Counted from the stretch's first letter, positions 10,155-21,735 are shown. The stretch is 64,000 nucleotides of DNA from Hermatobates lingyangjiaoensis (GCA_026182355.1 JAPFBL010000308.1:186001-250000); one strand, 5' to 3'. Notes: generated by a model from the letters alone, not told the origin. Numbers and translations are program-made.

Positions 10155-10316
10155 GGTCATTCAAATCTTTGAAACAAGTAGTCATCGTCAGAGTCAAAAA
10201 CCCAGTTGGGTTTTGACGAAGTCTACTTGTTACTGTTGAAAGATCTTAGTCTTGTTTTCCCATTTCATTTGTGGTTTGATCATATATATATATATAATAT
10301 ATATATATATATATGT
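10155..10316 (+). mobile_element. Family D remnant and TA tract
   Basis: Partial foldback: gtcagagtcaaaaaccc left arm and gttgaaagatcttagtc right arm, with the core split. TA run at 10268-10316. Confidence 0.65.
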
Positions 10317-11224
10317 ATATAATGTTATTATGAGAAAATAAGAGTGCGGTGGAGGGGCAGGCATGTCTCCGTATCGACACATTTTAATAAAGTCCACTCG
10401 CACATGCATATTCATGGCGATGTCTGCTGGCTTGACCCTTAATTAAACATAAATTCATATTTCTCAGGGGACCAAGTTGGGTAACTGTATTCATTTCCTG
10501 CATATTTAATAAGATCATACAAACTGGAAATGTATTATTTATTTTAAAAATTCCTTTTGCATGGTTAATATTTGCAAATATTTTTCCCATGTAAAAATAA
10601 AAGAAATTATAATCCTTCAGTAGAATATTGAAATAATGTGCAAATATTCCCCATATAACACGTATCATTGATACAACTTAATGCCTATGAACATTTATTG
10701 TTGCAGGGAAACTTTTCTTACTACAAATGTACGTATTTACTATTTCTTAGTAGTCCCCCTGTTTCACAAAGTGACGGCTGGTTAAGGACAGTCTGCGATT
10801 ATAGTTCCGTAGGAGCTCTTAGTCATCTTTTAGTACCCTGTTACTTGGACCAGCTATGACTAAATGCCACTCACAAATACATTACCAATCCATTTGATAT
10901 ATTCGTAGTCCCTGGTTACTTCTTGATACCATGTAAATTAGCATAAGTTATCATGTTACTTACCATGTAAGTAACTTAGCATAATTCAAAGTTCCTTGTA
11001 CTTAACTAATTCAGCTGTAACTTTATTTTGGATTTACCATCACCATTTCGACCTTTGTCCATAACATACCATTGATATTTTGGCTCTAGAAACACATCCT
11101 GAGTGTGAGCCGAGTGGATTCCAAAATCAAAAATCATTGACAAGTATACTAGCCAAAACCTTAAAAACGCAGTAATGCATAGTTGGTATCAAGCCGTCGT
11201 ACGGGTTCATTTTCTATTCATTCA
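10317..11224. other. Interval without recognised gene
   Basis: Several short open frames (up to 94 codons) but none with a recognisable domain, and no repeat match inside the window. Confidence 0.5.
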
Positions 11225-11350
11225 AAATATAATACATATATAAATATATATATATACAGTTCAATGTACATAAAAAAACATAGACAAATTAAAAGCACAC
11301 ACTTACAGTCTCTAATTTTTGGTTGAACCGTCTTCAGGAGAGAAGACTTT
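11225..11350 (-). mobile_element. Family C copy, minus strand
   Basis: TA tract at 11232-11256, then the family C segment reading leftward: core CTGAAGA (11336-11330), GGTT/AACC hairpin, but AAAA where GAAA is required. Same orientation to its TA tract as other family C copies. Confidence 0.7.
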
Positions 11351-11607
11351 TTCATTGAAAAAGTATATATAATATAGTTCCTAGAGTTCTAGGACCTTCG
11401 AACCTAAAATAAAATTTGTTCGGAACTCTCCCATGTTGTGACCTGTCGAAGGCGAGAAGTGCTGGGGTGATTCAACTGTCTAACGCGTGGGTGCGCGCAT
11501 GTAGCGCTGCTTTGACAGTTAAACGCTGCCACTATTTGAACTGCGCTAATTTAGTTTGTTGTTAATTTTTGGTTTATGTTTTAATTGTTTCGTTTTATTG
11601 TTTACTG

Positions 11608-11650
11608 TTTAGCTGATGATGGCCAATGTGGCCGAAAGCTTGTTTCCCTT
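11608..11650 (+). ncRNA. Hammerhead ribozyme motif in PLE head
   Basis: CTGATGA (11613-11619), helix II GGCC-AATGT-GGCC, GAAA (11634-11637), GCUU giving a loopless AG/CU helix III. Helix I is not obvious next to the core. It lies upstream of the PLE N-terminal frame, the position expected for a terminal-repeat ribozyme. Confidence 0.65.
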
Positions 11651-11774
11651 TAGTTTTTTAACCCAGTTTGTGTTTGTGTAGTATCAAATATAGTTTGTTT
11701 CATTAGTTTTCTTCAAGATTGTTTTCCTATTCTTGTTATGGAATTAGGTAGATTAATTTTTGAGCTACCAGTGA

Positions 11775-11889
11775 AGTAACAAGAAAATAATAAGGCAAAT
11801 AGAACATCTTTCTAAAAAGATTATTAATGCTGAAGCCGCTGTGCTTTTTAACAACACTTGTTTAAAAGAAGACTTACTGCCAGTATACA

Positions 11890-11915
<26 letters not shown>
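11775..11915 (+). CDS. PLE ORF N-terminal fragment
   Basis: Frame reads QIEHLSKKIINAEAAVLFNN, then TCLKEDLLPVYTNIY, continuing as Ile-Tyr then Cys-Val repeats from the TA and TG tracts. Same N-terminal motif as 2079-2262. Interrupted upstream; no reverse transcriptase follows. Confidence 0.65.
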
Positions 11916-11952
<37 letters not shown>

Positions 11953-11970
11953 TGTGTGTGTGTGTGTTTT
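11891..11970. repeat. (TA)n(TG)n microsatellite
   Basis: TA run to 11920 then TG run. The PLE coding frame ends exactly at its left edge. Confidence 0.95.
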
Positions 11971-12379
11971 TGTGTGTATTTGCATCTATTTTTACACTCT
12001 TTTTGGTCCAGCGTCAAACATCTGTCAATAAAAGACCTTTAAGCCAAATTTTCGTTTAATTTATAACATCTTAAGGAAATATAAAAAAGGTGTTTTACTG
12101 AGAAGTGTTAACGCTGAACCAAACCTCGATTAAGTAAAATAGTGTAGGATATATGCAGTAGAGATAAGAAAATATAGCATACATTTATATAAAATAATAT
12201 ATAAATATTATATATTATTATAATATTATAATAATGTATTATTATATATTATATATGGGTCTGTGTTGGCTATCTGAGCTTAACTTATTTTCTCTTGTTC
12301 ATGATGTATGTCAAATATAGAAGTGATCTCTGTTATTGTTTTCACAGTTTCTCTGATAATTTACATATATACAAGCGGA

Positions 12380-12624
12380 CTGGTCCAGAGACGGTTGGAG
12401 ACCATCTCGATTTCCCTTTGGAGACTGGTCTCCAAACCATCTCTGTACCAGTGCGCTTGGTTTCCCTCTCTTAATACTCCTGAAGACGGTTCAACCAAAA
12501 ATTAGAGACTGTAATTGTATACTTTTGATTTCTCTTTGTTTTTTTAAGTACATTCAACTGTATTTGTCCATTTCGAATCGTATTTTCATCGAAAAAGTGT
12601 ATATTTATATATATATTGCATTAT
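12380..12624 (+). mobile_element. Family C copy ending in TA
   Basis: Segment with cagtgcgcttggtttccctctc, core CTGAAGA at 12480-12486, helix II GGTT/AACC, CAAAAATTAGAGAC (GAAA mutated to AAAA), then about 100 bp to TA-rich 12600-12617. Matches 27205-27365. Confidence 0.7.
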
Positions 12625-13717
12625 TTGAATGTGGTTGGTAATTGTGTTTGACCTAGCTGACAGGTATTGGTTGCAGTGTTGATATTATACTATTTGCACT
12701 TCCCATTTGGATAAAATCAATAAACCACTCATTTCCATGTTTCTACTTATTTAGTTTTATCTATTCCACCTGATATATTTTTTAACTTTTAATATTTTTC
12801 TTTTTTGTTTAATTTATTTCATATATTCTAATCCACTGCTTTAATTTTTCATTTTTGCCCAACTATTATAACTAACAGTTATAAATTTATATTTACCTTT
12901 TTTAGAAACATACGGGTTTGAAAGAGTACAATCATTACTAATTAATCATTAGCTGAATTTATAACAAAATAGACAAAAATGACTAAACATATTTTCATAG
13001 CAAGGACGCTAAAAACAATGAAGTTTAAAGCTAGGATATATGACGTTAAATTCTACAGCTGGTTAGATTCCATAAATGCCAAGATCTTCCGGCAAACTAC
13101 TATCGGCAAGTTTAGCTTTTGGCAATTAATTAAAATAGAAGTCTAGAAATTAATTTAAACTTGCTCCATTCCTCCTTCTCTGGCTTCCAATATTATCTGG
13201 TAATGCAGTGAAGAAACTCTTATCCAAGTCTTTACGAGAGATTCGCCAATTCATGCTTATTCTTCAATTGTGTTTATCTCTCTCAATTTAATTACTGCTC
13301 AAAGAACTCTCTCCTTCCTCATTACGATTCATTAACACCTCGGGCAATTCTCAAACCAAAAACCTCAAACCTATACAAATCCCCCACACCCTCCGAGCTT
13401 CAGTTTAATACTTACATTGTTAATAATACTGTTGATATATGCGCCACATAAATAAACCAATTCAAAATATATTCGCATATTACACAAGGTCAGGCAAAAT
13501 GATATGACATATTTATATATAATAAAGTATAGAAACACAATACTGTTGTTCTTTTAGAAAAGTACATATAATGGCATTTTTGTTTACATAATGCCATTTT
13601 GTTTTGTTTCTTTATAATGTCATTTGCAATTGCATAATTGCCATTGTAACAAGGTTACAGTGGCTTTGAACTGTGATCGATATTCTCAGATGCTATAAAA
13701 TGTGGTGAAAGAATTGT
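12625..13717. other. AT-rich interval, no gene seen
   Basis: Includes palindromic A/T DNA just upstream (12180-12255) and otherwise nothing recognised. Confidence 0.5.
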
Positions 13718-13975
13718 GTAACAGCCCACGCTTCTGTACGAGCGATGATAATTTCAAGGGAGATATTCATTTGATTTCATTGCGTGCTGACATCAGTTGG
13801 CCCACCCGTTCACCTGATTTAAATTCGTGTGATTTTTTTTCTTTGGAGATATGTGAAGTTAAAAGTAGAAAATAATCACCTTCAATCTATTGAACAACCT
13901 AAAGATGCAATTCGACAAGAAATAGTCGCCATTCCACATGAAATGGCCTGTCGAGTTTTAGGTAACTATTAGTAT
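13718..13975 (+). pseudogene. mariner-like transposase C-terminal remnant
   Basis: Conceptual translation across one frameshift gives ISWPTRSPDLNSCDFF then RYVKLKVENNHLQSIEQ and AIRQEIVAIPHEMACRVLG. WPxRSPDLxxCDFFLW is the block around the third catalytic acidic residue of mariner-type DDE transposases. A shifted TAH (from a TAHT-like block) precedes it. Only the C-terminal third remains, with at least two frame disruptions. Confidence 0.75.
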
Positions 13976-13984
13976 TACTATTAT

Positions 13985-14061
13985 TATTCGATTTCAGGTT
14001 AGTGTCTTAGAAGAAAAGAGGGTATTTTAGTTGGTATTCTGGCTTAACTGGGAGCCAGATA
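13985..14061 (+). mobile_element. LINE 3' tail, left part (split by transposon)
   Basis: agaagaaaagagggtattttagttggta...ctgggagccaga matches the tails at 23395-23490 and 31255-31350. The tail resumes at 14636 with catttcacctcctt. Confidence 0.8.
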
Positions 14062-14635
14062 CAGGGTGACCCAAAAAAAAAACGGGCCCCGTGTACACTT
14101 TATGTGATATCTCCTTTATTTATTCACTTCAAGAGTGAGCTCCAGACCCTCTACCCGTCGCTCATGAGCAAGTTCTCACACTTCAAACCTGTCCCGAGAT
14201 TGGCTGAAAGAGAACTTCGGAGGCCGAGTGATCAGTCTCAAGACTGATTTTGAGTGGGCACCTCATAGCCCGGACCTAAGCTCCCCAGATTTTTTTGGGG
14301 GGCTATATTAAGAACAGAGTCTACGCAAGGAAACTAAGAACCATCACAGAACTCGAGAAAGCTATCAGAGAGGAGATAAGAGCCATTACCAATTCAGTCT
14401 GTAAGAACGTCATGGACAACTTCGTGCTGCGCCTCAAGAAATGCACGGAGCTAAATGGAGGCCATCTAGAACACATGCTGTAGAACGGAGAAAAAAAGGC
14501 CAAAAACCCTAGTGCTTTGATGTGATGTTTTGAACATAATAAACTAGTTATGACCAAAGTTTCATTTCATTCAGACAAAACACTAAGAAATGGGGCCTAA
14601 TTAGAGTTGAGGCCCGTTTTTTTTGGGTCACTCTG
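14062..14635 (+). mobile_element. Tc1/mariner-type transposon, internally deleted
   Basis: Terminal inverted repeats CAGGGTGACCCAAAAAAAA and its complement (right end ...TTTTGGGTCACTCTG), flanked by TA on both sides, the Tc1/mariner target duplication. 574 bp, too short for a full transposase. It sits precisely inside a LINE tail whose halves join if it is removed. Confidence 0.9.
14130..14483 (+). pseudogene. DDE transposase remnant inside 14062-14635
   Basis: Reading across a frameshift at the T/G run near 14290: LSRDWLKENFGGRVISLKTD, FEWAPHSPDLSSPDFF, then GGYIKNRVYARKLRTITELE, AIREEIRAI and VLRLKKCTELNGGHLEHML, then stop. SPDLSSPDFF marks the third acidic residue region and the ending NGGHxEH is typical of this mariner-like group. 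The N-terminal DNA-binding domain and first catalytic residues are missing. Confidence 0.8.
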
Positions 14636-14669
14636 TATACATTTCACCTCCTTACTCAGAAAAAAAAAT
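14636..14669 (+). mobile_element. LINE 3' tail, right part with poly-A
   Basis: Target TA, then catttcacctccttactcag and an A run, as at the ends of the tails at 23470-23490 and 31327-31370. Confidence 0.8.
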
Positions 14670-15714
14670 ATTATAACTGTCCTAACAATAATATCTGAGT
14701 GAACTATGCTTCAATATTTAGAGGAACCTTGTAAGCATCAGACTTAAGATTAAGTTATTCGATTGTAAGACACACTGTACTCTAGGGGTAAAAGCTCGGT
14801 GGACTTAGTGTCCCCTTACGGCTACCCCAAAAATACGTACATTGGGAGCAATACCTTAATAAAGAATTTTCCATTCATCTATATACAACTTTCGTAAACA
14901 CCTTCAAAAGTGTGTGTGGACAATAACGGATTCCATTTCACTAATTTAATTTCTAAAACCTAATAAAACAGAATGGCGTTATATGTACTTTTCGAAAATA
15001 AAAACACTTTTTATTACTTTGCCTTATAAAATAATTTATCCAAAGACAAACATTATTGAAATTCTGTATCAAGATTAATAAAAAGCTGAACTACTGATGA
15101 GAACATTTCTCGTAATTCTTAAATTAAGAGATTATATTAAGTGCATTGCGATAAATAGTAGATGATTTAAAAATGAGATAATATTGGATTCTAAAAAATA
15201 TTCAATGACTTGTGATACTAATTTTGTCACATAATAATGATAACAGTGATAATGCAATACTGTTTCCGTGGTGTCTATTTATTACGCTAGCACATGCCTT
15301 TCTCCAGAACGTATGAATCTTCGTTTACAATCGCAGATTTGTTTTACATTTTGACTATTAACTATATAATGTTGATCTATAAACTGCATTTCTAAGGTCC
15401 ATATGTTGTTTAAGTTGAAAGTTCAATCTTTATCAGTAACAAAGACGATGGTTCACTCCTTGTTATTGATTTATCTTTGTAGTGCCAAAGCACTAATAAT
15501 TATTTGAAGTAAAAAAAATCAGTGTTTGCTTAAATGAAACTTAAAAAAGATATTTATAATTTATTTTGTTGCCTGCAATGTTTAATTAGAAAAATATTTC
15601 ATTATTTTCTAAATTGTCTGTCCTATTCGTATTCGAAACTTACTTAAGTTTTTTAAAGTTTTAACACTAAAACATAAACTCATGAAATGATTAACTAAAC
15701 AAAAATAGCCTACA
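14670..15714. other. Interval without recognised gene
   Basis: 14760-14870 is less AT-rich (gctcggtggacttagtgtcc...) and may be part of an unrecognised repeat; the rest is AT-rich. Confidence 0.45.
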
Positions 15715-15945
15715 TAATATGATTTAACCACAATATGAAATGGGAAAACAAGACTAAGATCCCTCAACCGAAACAATCGGTCTTTGTCAGAGTGAAAAAC
15801 CCAATAGAGTCAGTTGAGTTTTTGACTCTGACGAAGACCGCTTGTTACGGTTGAAAGATCTTAGTCTTGTTTTCCCATTTCATATTGTGGTTTGATCATT
15901 GATTGTTATTTCATGTGCTTACGTGAAATCTTTTTATATAATATG
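15715..15945. mobile_element. Family D foldback
   Basis: Inverted arms around 15805. The minus arm has lost core positions; the plus arm is intact (next entry). Ends cgtgaaatcttttatata. Confidence 0.9.
15824..15866 (+). ncRNA. Hammerhead ribozyme motif, family D, intact
   Basis: GACT - CTGACGA - AGACCGCTTGTTACGGTT - GAAA - GATCTT - AGTC. Helix I four pairs, helix II ACCG/CGGT, helix III AG/CU, cleavage triplet CUU. All invariant core bases present. Confidence 0.87.
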
Positions 15946-16064
15946 ATTTATATATAAAAGAATGAATCTAGAGTGAATATATTATTTCAGGATACATAAG
16001 CGTGATTTAGTTTTTGAATATATTTCTAAAAAAGAGGGTATTTAATAAATGTGTAGGTACTATT

Positions 16065-16290
16065 ACGACTCATTTTACATTGTACTGGGGAATTTCAAGA
16101 ATTACATCTCCACACAAAGAAAGGAACCAACAACGCGTTTCAAACTTTTACTTGTTTCAGTGCAGATGTTAACTTGAAGAAGACCCTAAGTGTTCGAAAC
16201 GCGTTGCTAGTTTCATATTAAAGTTTATTTTTGTGAAGACGTAATTCTTGAAATCCCCTAATTGAGTAAATACCATACTATGACAGATTG
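16065..16290. mobile_element. Family A foldback, degenerate ribozymes
   Basis: Left arm reads leftward (caacgcgtttcaaac, missing the core), right arm reads rightward (TTGAAGA...GTTCGAAACGCGTTG; core C changed to T). Arms join near 16165. Confidence 0.7.
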
Positions 16291-16389
16291 CACAAGTAAT
16301 AACATTACATTGTTATCTTTATTAATGTCAAGCCCTGTTGTAATTATTTGGGTAAATGATATTTACCCAATCTCTGCACCCGATCTTTA

Positions 16390-16465
16390 AATCACACTTT
16401 GTTATTAACTATAAACCATTCCCAAGTAGATACATGCCAACTGAATTATTGATAATTGATATTAC
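16390..16465. repeat. Dispersed repeat segment, also at 19066-19145
   Basis: Both contain ttattaacta(t/-)aaccattcccaagt and atacatgccaactgaatt. Here it is cut off by the 1.6-kb repeat that begins next to it. Confidence 0.75.
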
Positions 16466-18104
16466 TTTACTATAAGTAAAGTATAGTGATCGTGAAAAAA
16501 TTCGATCTCGAGATTTTGTCGGAATTACATGTTTTGAGGTACCAGAAGTCGTTTTATGACGTTTTTACGATGATGTCGTGTTGTGTGTGGTGGGTGGGTG
16601 GGTGGGTGGGTGGGTGGGTGGGTGCGTGGGTGGGTGGGTGCGTGTGTTAGCATTGCTTGTTACCACGCCACGGTCCAGAATCTTTGATGGATCAAGTTGA
16701 TATTTTACACAAAAATGGGCCTCATAAAGTCGAAGATCCCTATTGTTTGGGAAGAATTATGCATGATGGGAAAGTCACTTTTTTGCCAAAAACCGTTTTT
16801 TTTAAAACATTTATTTCTCCTAAACTGATAACCCTAGAGTTTTGAAATTTTGACATTATCCTTGAGGTTTCAAATGCAACAAACGAAAAATATATTCAGA
16901 ATATTAAAACAACAGGAAATATTTTTTTTTCAATAAAATGTAAAAATTTTGACTTATAATTCAATCTCAAAACTTGTGAGAGCGATACAAGCCATACTGT
17001 TTGACGGACAAGAATGAAACTATGCCTATAAGTAGAACATTATATAGAAAATGTGTTGAGATATTTTTTTCTAAAATTACATTCGCTAAAGGGGCGTTAC
17101 AGTACGATTTGTGTTTTCAGAAAATGTTTTTTTGACGCTAAACGGCTCGTTAAAAAATAATGAAAATTTGACCAAAAATGGAACAAAAAATTAGCAATTT
17201 ATAAAAAAAAATTCATGAAGTTTCAATTACGGGAAAGAGCAATAACGATATAAAAACTCTTTGTTTATCCTAGACTAAGAGATCACCTGCTATACTTGTC
17301 GAATTTTTTGTATTTTTTTACATTGTTTACATTGACTTAGAAATTTTTTGAGCGAATCCACTGAGATAAAATTGATGTTTCTAATGGAAAAATGAAAATA
17401 TATTATTGACTTATAAGAGATGTAAGAGTAATAATATTGTGCAGGTAAATGATAACACTCATTAAAAAAAAATTTGTATATATGTTATTTGACAAAGGGG
17501 AAGGAAAATGATCTTATTAAATACTAAGAAGCCATAAAATTCCCAGTATAATAATTCTGTTAAAAACCAAAAATGTAAAAGATAATTCAAAATATAAATC
17601 TTTCATTTAGAGATTAATAACTGTAATTATCTTACATCTTTAATTAACAAATCAACTTAAAACAACATTTTCTTCGCTGTTTAAGATGTTTTTCAGAGAA
17701 AAAAAGGGTATTTTCCTGTTTTAAATTTGAAAATTTTACCTTAATAATCAATGTAGAAGGATGTCAAGTAAACGATGTAAGAAATCTACAACTATTTGAA
17801 CAATAGCCATGTTCACTTCTAGGATAATATTTCGTTTCAAGAAATGTTCACTTTGGTTTTTCAAAAATGTTATTACTGCTGTAGTTATACTAATGAAATT
17901 ATTTGTGATGTACAAAAATAAGCTTATAAATTGATATGTCCTTCAATCACTATCTGTACTACCTCACGAATGAAATGCTAATAATTATATCCCATTTAGA
18001 TATTTTTGTTATGCTTTAATGAGACGTTATGTTTTATATACTCAAGAAATTTGACATTAAGTTACTTATAGTAAAGTAGAGTGTAGGCCACTCCAGATTT
18101 TTTT
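16466..18104 (-). mobile_element. 1.6-kb interspersed repeat, copy 1
   Basis: Matches 45333-46960 in the opposite orientation over its whole length (shared blocks: aaaaaatctgga at one end; the gtaaacaatgtaaa block; tcccatcatgcataatt; the CA/CCCA tract). Near both ends lies the word ACTTTACTATAAGTAA in inverted orientation, so it may be a terminal-inverted-repeat DNA element. It has no long open frame and holds an internal (GGGT)n tract. Class unknown. Confidence 0.65.
16585..16645. repeat. (GGGT)n microsatellite
   Basis: About twelve GGGT units with two interruptions, occupying the same internal position as CA or CCCA tracts in the other copies of the 1.6-kb repeat. Confidence 0.95.
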
Positions 18105-18439
18105 ATATAGCAATAGTAGAGTTCATGTTTGCATCAACAAGACAATTGTTCATTTACTTTTAAAATTTATACAGATTCATGCATGGAATAATTATTAGGA
18201 ATTAAAACTACGAAATCAGAGAAATAAAACGACGTTTCAGCTTTTAACGCTACTGGTGTATAAAAAATTGTATTGTATATGTTGAAAATCATTTTGCATT
18301 AAAAAATAATTTATATTTACAGTTTTTTGAAACTCGTAATTCACGAAAACACGAAAAGAAACATATAAGTGATTAAAGGATTGCTTTTGGAGGTGAGTTG
18401 CAGTTTGAAAGTTACACTTTATGTATCGCATATCTTTGC

Positions 18440-18780
18440 TTTAACTATTAAACACGGTAGGATATCCCATGACCTGCCGAAACCTGTGGCAGTAACGTTT
18501 CGAATGCTAACCAGATATGACTATCTTCAGAGGCATTTACATAGGCATGGGGATTTCTAGATCACCTACACGTCTCCTCTGTAAAGCTCTGACCGCAGGA
18601 CGTTTCACAAAGTGTGCTCGGCTTCAGGTCGAAGTCCCAACAACGATACCCTGGAGGGACGAGCTAAGCTCTATTGGTTGGCTCGATGTTAGATTGCTTA
18701 ACTATCAGCACCATCACTGGCAGTTAGCAATCTGACTGACGACGTTGGTTGAAAAAAAGAAGCATTTCATTTCATTTATG
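18440..18780 (-). mobile_element. GC-richer repeat resembling a PLE terminal repeat
   Basis: Stands out by base composition from its surroundings. On the minus strand 18530-18493 holds CTGAAGA...ATTCGAAACGTTACTG, similar to PLE terminal repeats, but the intervening bases do not form helix II, so the ribozyme is not supported. No protein similarity recognised. Confidence 0.45.
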
Positions 18781-18784
18781 TTTT

Positions 18785-20055
18785 TCGGTATAAGAATAAA
18801 GATATTTTTCATTAACAAAAGAAAAAAGTGGACTAACAAAGGATCAACGGTTTAAAATAGATTAAGGTCAATTATTTCAAACAGGTAACTACTTATTTCA
18901 ACTATCTTCAAAACGAAAAACCCAAGAAAAAAGAATTTACTTTGATCTTAAAAACATAAAGGATTATTTAAATCATGGATTAGTAACAACTTGTTCATTT
19001 TGAAACGATAACAGAAATTTCAAAAAAATTCTGAACCACTAAAGGGAAGGAGCAAACAGCGAGAGATCTCTATATTACACATTGTTATTAACTATTAACC
19101 ATTCCCAAGTGGATACATGCCAACTGAATTTTTGATAAGCCCACCCATCCAAAATGAGGCTGTTTTCCCACAGGCGTAAGCATGGAATCCTATATTCTGG
19201 ATACTCTAATGCTAGTGCATTACTCAAGGGTCTAGTAAAGTTGCTTTTTTGTTATTTTGTTTTACATTTTGAGATTCTTTTTTTTTTTTTACCGTAAAGA
19301 GGATATATATTGTAATATCTCCTAAATATACTTATTGTTATTATCCCAGCAGTATATTCATTCAATTTACGAAAGGAATAGTTTTATAGCTTCAAATCAT
19401 TTGAATGATTTCAACTATTCAAAGTCTATCAAAATTATTAGTCCGAATGATAATAAAACATAAAAATAACACATAACTAAATAAAAAAAACAGGCTTTCA
19501 AACAAAAATAGAAATAAATTTACCATCTCTCACTTGTTGACAGTATTTTTGTAAAAATGAAATTTTATTTTAAAACACTCTAATAAAAAAAGTTAACAAA
19601 TTGTTTTAACTTTCACTTTTATGTGATCTTTTCCCAATTGCGATTTTTTTTATGAGTAGCTCATGTTCTAATTATTATAACAACTGTAAACAAGCATAAA
19701 ATATTCTGACTTGATATTTCAGATACAAGATACATATATATTTGGATACCGTTTTCAAAGCATGTTAGTATTTGTTTTTAATGCTTTTACTGTATTTATT
19801 TGCAACTCTTTTTATAAAACTATGTTCTTTTTTTCCCTTTCTGACATTTCTTAAAATATTTTCTTCCTTCATTTAAAGATTATGTTACTGAATGTACTCA
19901 AAATTGAAAAAAAAAAATACAATTCTATTAGTAAATAAAGATGTTGAATATGATAAATTACAAATCTCATCTCTAATGGTCAGTGCGAGTATATATACAA
20001 GTTTAAAATCGAAGAAGAGCAACACATAGAATAAAGAAACACACTTGCTAACTCA
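18785..20055. other. AT-rich interval
   Basis: Contains the second copy of a dispersed repeat at 19066-19145 (compare 16390-16465); otherwise nothing recognised. Confidence 0.5.
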
Positions 20056-20059
20056 AAAA

Positions 20060-20264
20060 TAATTCATTACTTCTAGACTGAGCTCGCGTGGCAGTCTGTC
20101 GTTGCAACTCCGGCGTGCTTGATATCCCTCTCTCTTTTCTCCTGAAGACGGATTTTCCGAATTTTTAAATTCTTGATTGTGTTCCATTACTCTGTGAGTT
20201 ACTCTTCTTTAATCTTGATTATATCCAGTGTAGATCGTTTTTCTGATTTTTAGTGTTATATATT

Positions 20265-20300
<36 letters not shown>
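20060..20300 (+). mobile_element. Family B copy ending in (TA)n
   Basis: ttctcctgaagacggatt with CTGAAGA at 20140-20146, then TTCCGAATTTTTAAATTC where GAAA is lost. TA run at 20262-20297. Confidence 0.65.
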
Positions 20301-20329
20301 CCTCCAAAGTAGTACCCCTACTAGGGGGG

Positions 20330-20505
20330 AGTTTATAGCAATATTATCATATGCTCCGTTCTTCGGTCTCTAACCGTGGCTTCTCAAGTGCGCTTGGTGT
20401 CCCTATCTCAACTCTCCTGATGACGGTTCAACCGAAAATTAGAGACTGTAAGTGTGTTTGTATCTTTGTTTTGTGTCTATAGTTTTATATATATAAGTAG
20501 ATTTA
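20330..20505 (+). mobile_element. Family C copy with intact ribozyme core
   Basis: Shares aagtgcgcttggtgtcc and agagactgtaagtgtgttt with other family C copies and ends in ttttatatatataag. Its ribozyme is listed next. Confidence 0.75.
20412..20446 (+). ncRNA. Hammerhead ribozyme motif, family C
   Basis: Helix I TCTC/GAGA, core CTGATGA (20417-20423), helix II GGT-TCA-ACC, GAAA (20434-20437), then AUUA: a loopless AA/UU helix III with triplet UUA. Helix III this short can only be stable between two molecules, as proposed for some PLE hammerheads. Confidence 0.7.
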
Positions 20506-20509
20506 ATAT

Positions 20510-21640
20510 AATCAGAAACTCGCTACATAAAAAAGAGAAAAACAAAACAGAAAAAAATGTTTATGGAAAGGGAAATTGAAAATAAAAATTAAAGAATGAA
20601 ACATGATTAAAAAAATTCGTCTAAAGGTTAATATTAAAAAGAAAATAAAATAAGTTTTATTATCATTATTCTTTAATGATAACAATGAATGTTAATTAAC
20701 AATAGAGTTTGAGACCAAAACGTAAATCTCTTTCCAAAGATCCAAAATATATCACAATAGATAGACTGCTATTGTCTTTAGCCTATGAAAATGTTGCACT
20801 CGTAATCCTTACGAGTAATCCTTACGAGTAACCCTTAAGAGTAACCCTCTGTTACGTAACCCTCTGACCTGATTTTTTTTAAAAAAAAATTATAGGAGCT
20901 ATATTACCTGATTTACTCCAGAAATAATATTTAAAAGACTATGTGCTATTACTAATTCAAGGAGACTACATTACAAGTATACGGTACTAATATATCACTG
21001 ATAATGTACTAATACTTCATTCACGATTTTTAATGATAAAACTCTGTTTTTACTGTTTCTAAACAGTCACTGTGAGTCATGAATGGCTTCCTTTTTTTTA
21101 GAAGACTACTGTGTCGACGACATTATTTAAACATAAAAGCTCTCGTTAAATTTGGCTAACAGATTGGAAATATACAAAGAAATAGCCAACCTTTATATTT
21201 ATAAACAAGGACTCGAACAGATCACAGAGGTGCAGTTTTCTAGAAAAATAAGATTCCTCTACACACTGAAGTCATTCAAGTTCAAAAATAAAATAATATA
21301 AATTATTCAGTATTTATAGAGTTCTCTTTCCTTTATATTTTACAGTTCAAAAATGAAAAAAATATTGGGAAATTTTTGTTTTCCCTTTAAATATATATAA
21401 TTTTTTAGGAAGAACCGCGAAGACAAATTTATAAGTGATACTTAATTATTGTTATTTTACTACAATTTTGAACTCATAATTTATCGAAAACTCAATTTTA
21501 TAGTATAGATATATGATTATAAAATAGTTTTTTATATAATATATATTACAATATATCCTCCAAAATAAATATATTGTCACATTCTTTTGGTTATTAACCA
21601 CATTTTTTCTTGTGAATATGAGAAATTTCAGTAGCATCCA
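20510..21640. other. AT-rich interval
   Basis: No gene recognised; a short imperfect 13-15-bp tandem (gagtaatccttac type) lies at 20800-20855. Confidence 0.5.
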
Positions 21641-21644
21641 AATA

Positions 21645-21735
21645 GACTTCTGATTGCTTGTGTTTGTGGGTCTTTTGTTTCTTAATCCCTTGATGAAGGT
21701 TTAACCAAAATTAAGAAACCGCAATGATATATTAA
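21645..21735 (+). mobile_element. Family C-like remnant
   Basis: ccttgatgaaggtttaacc and aaaattaagaaac repeat the ribozyme layout with a mutated core (TTGATGA, CAAAA). Confidence 0.45.

Noticed and set aside
14755..14870. Possible rRNA or snRNA fragment because of its higher GC
   Set aside because: No recognisable conserved rRNA or snRNA words.
18493..18535. Hammerhead on the minus strand (CTGAAGA...GAAAC)
   Set aside because: The 22 bases between the core strands do not form helix II.
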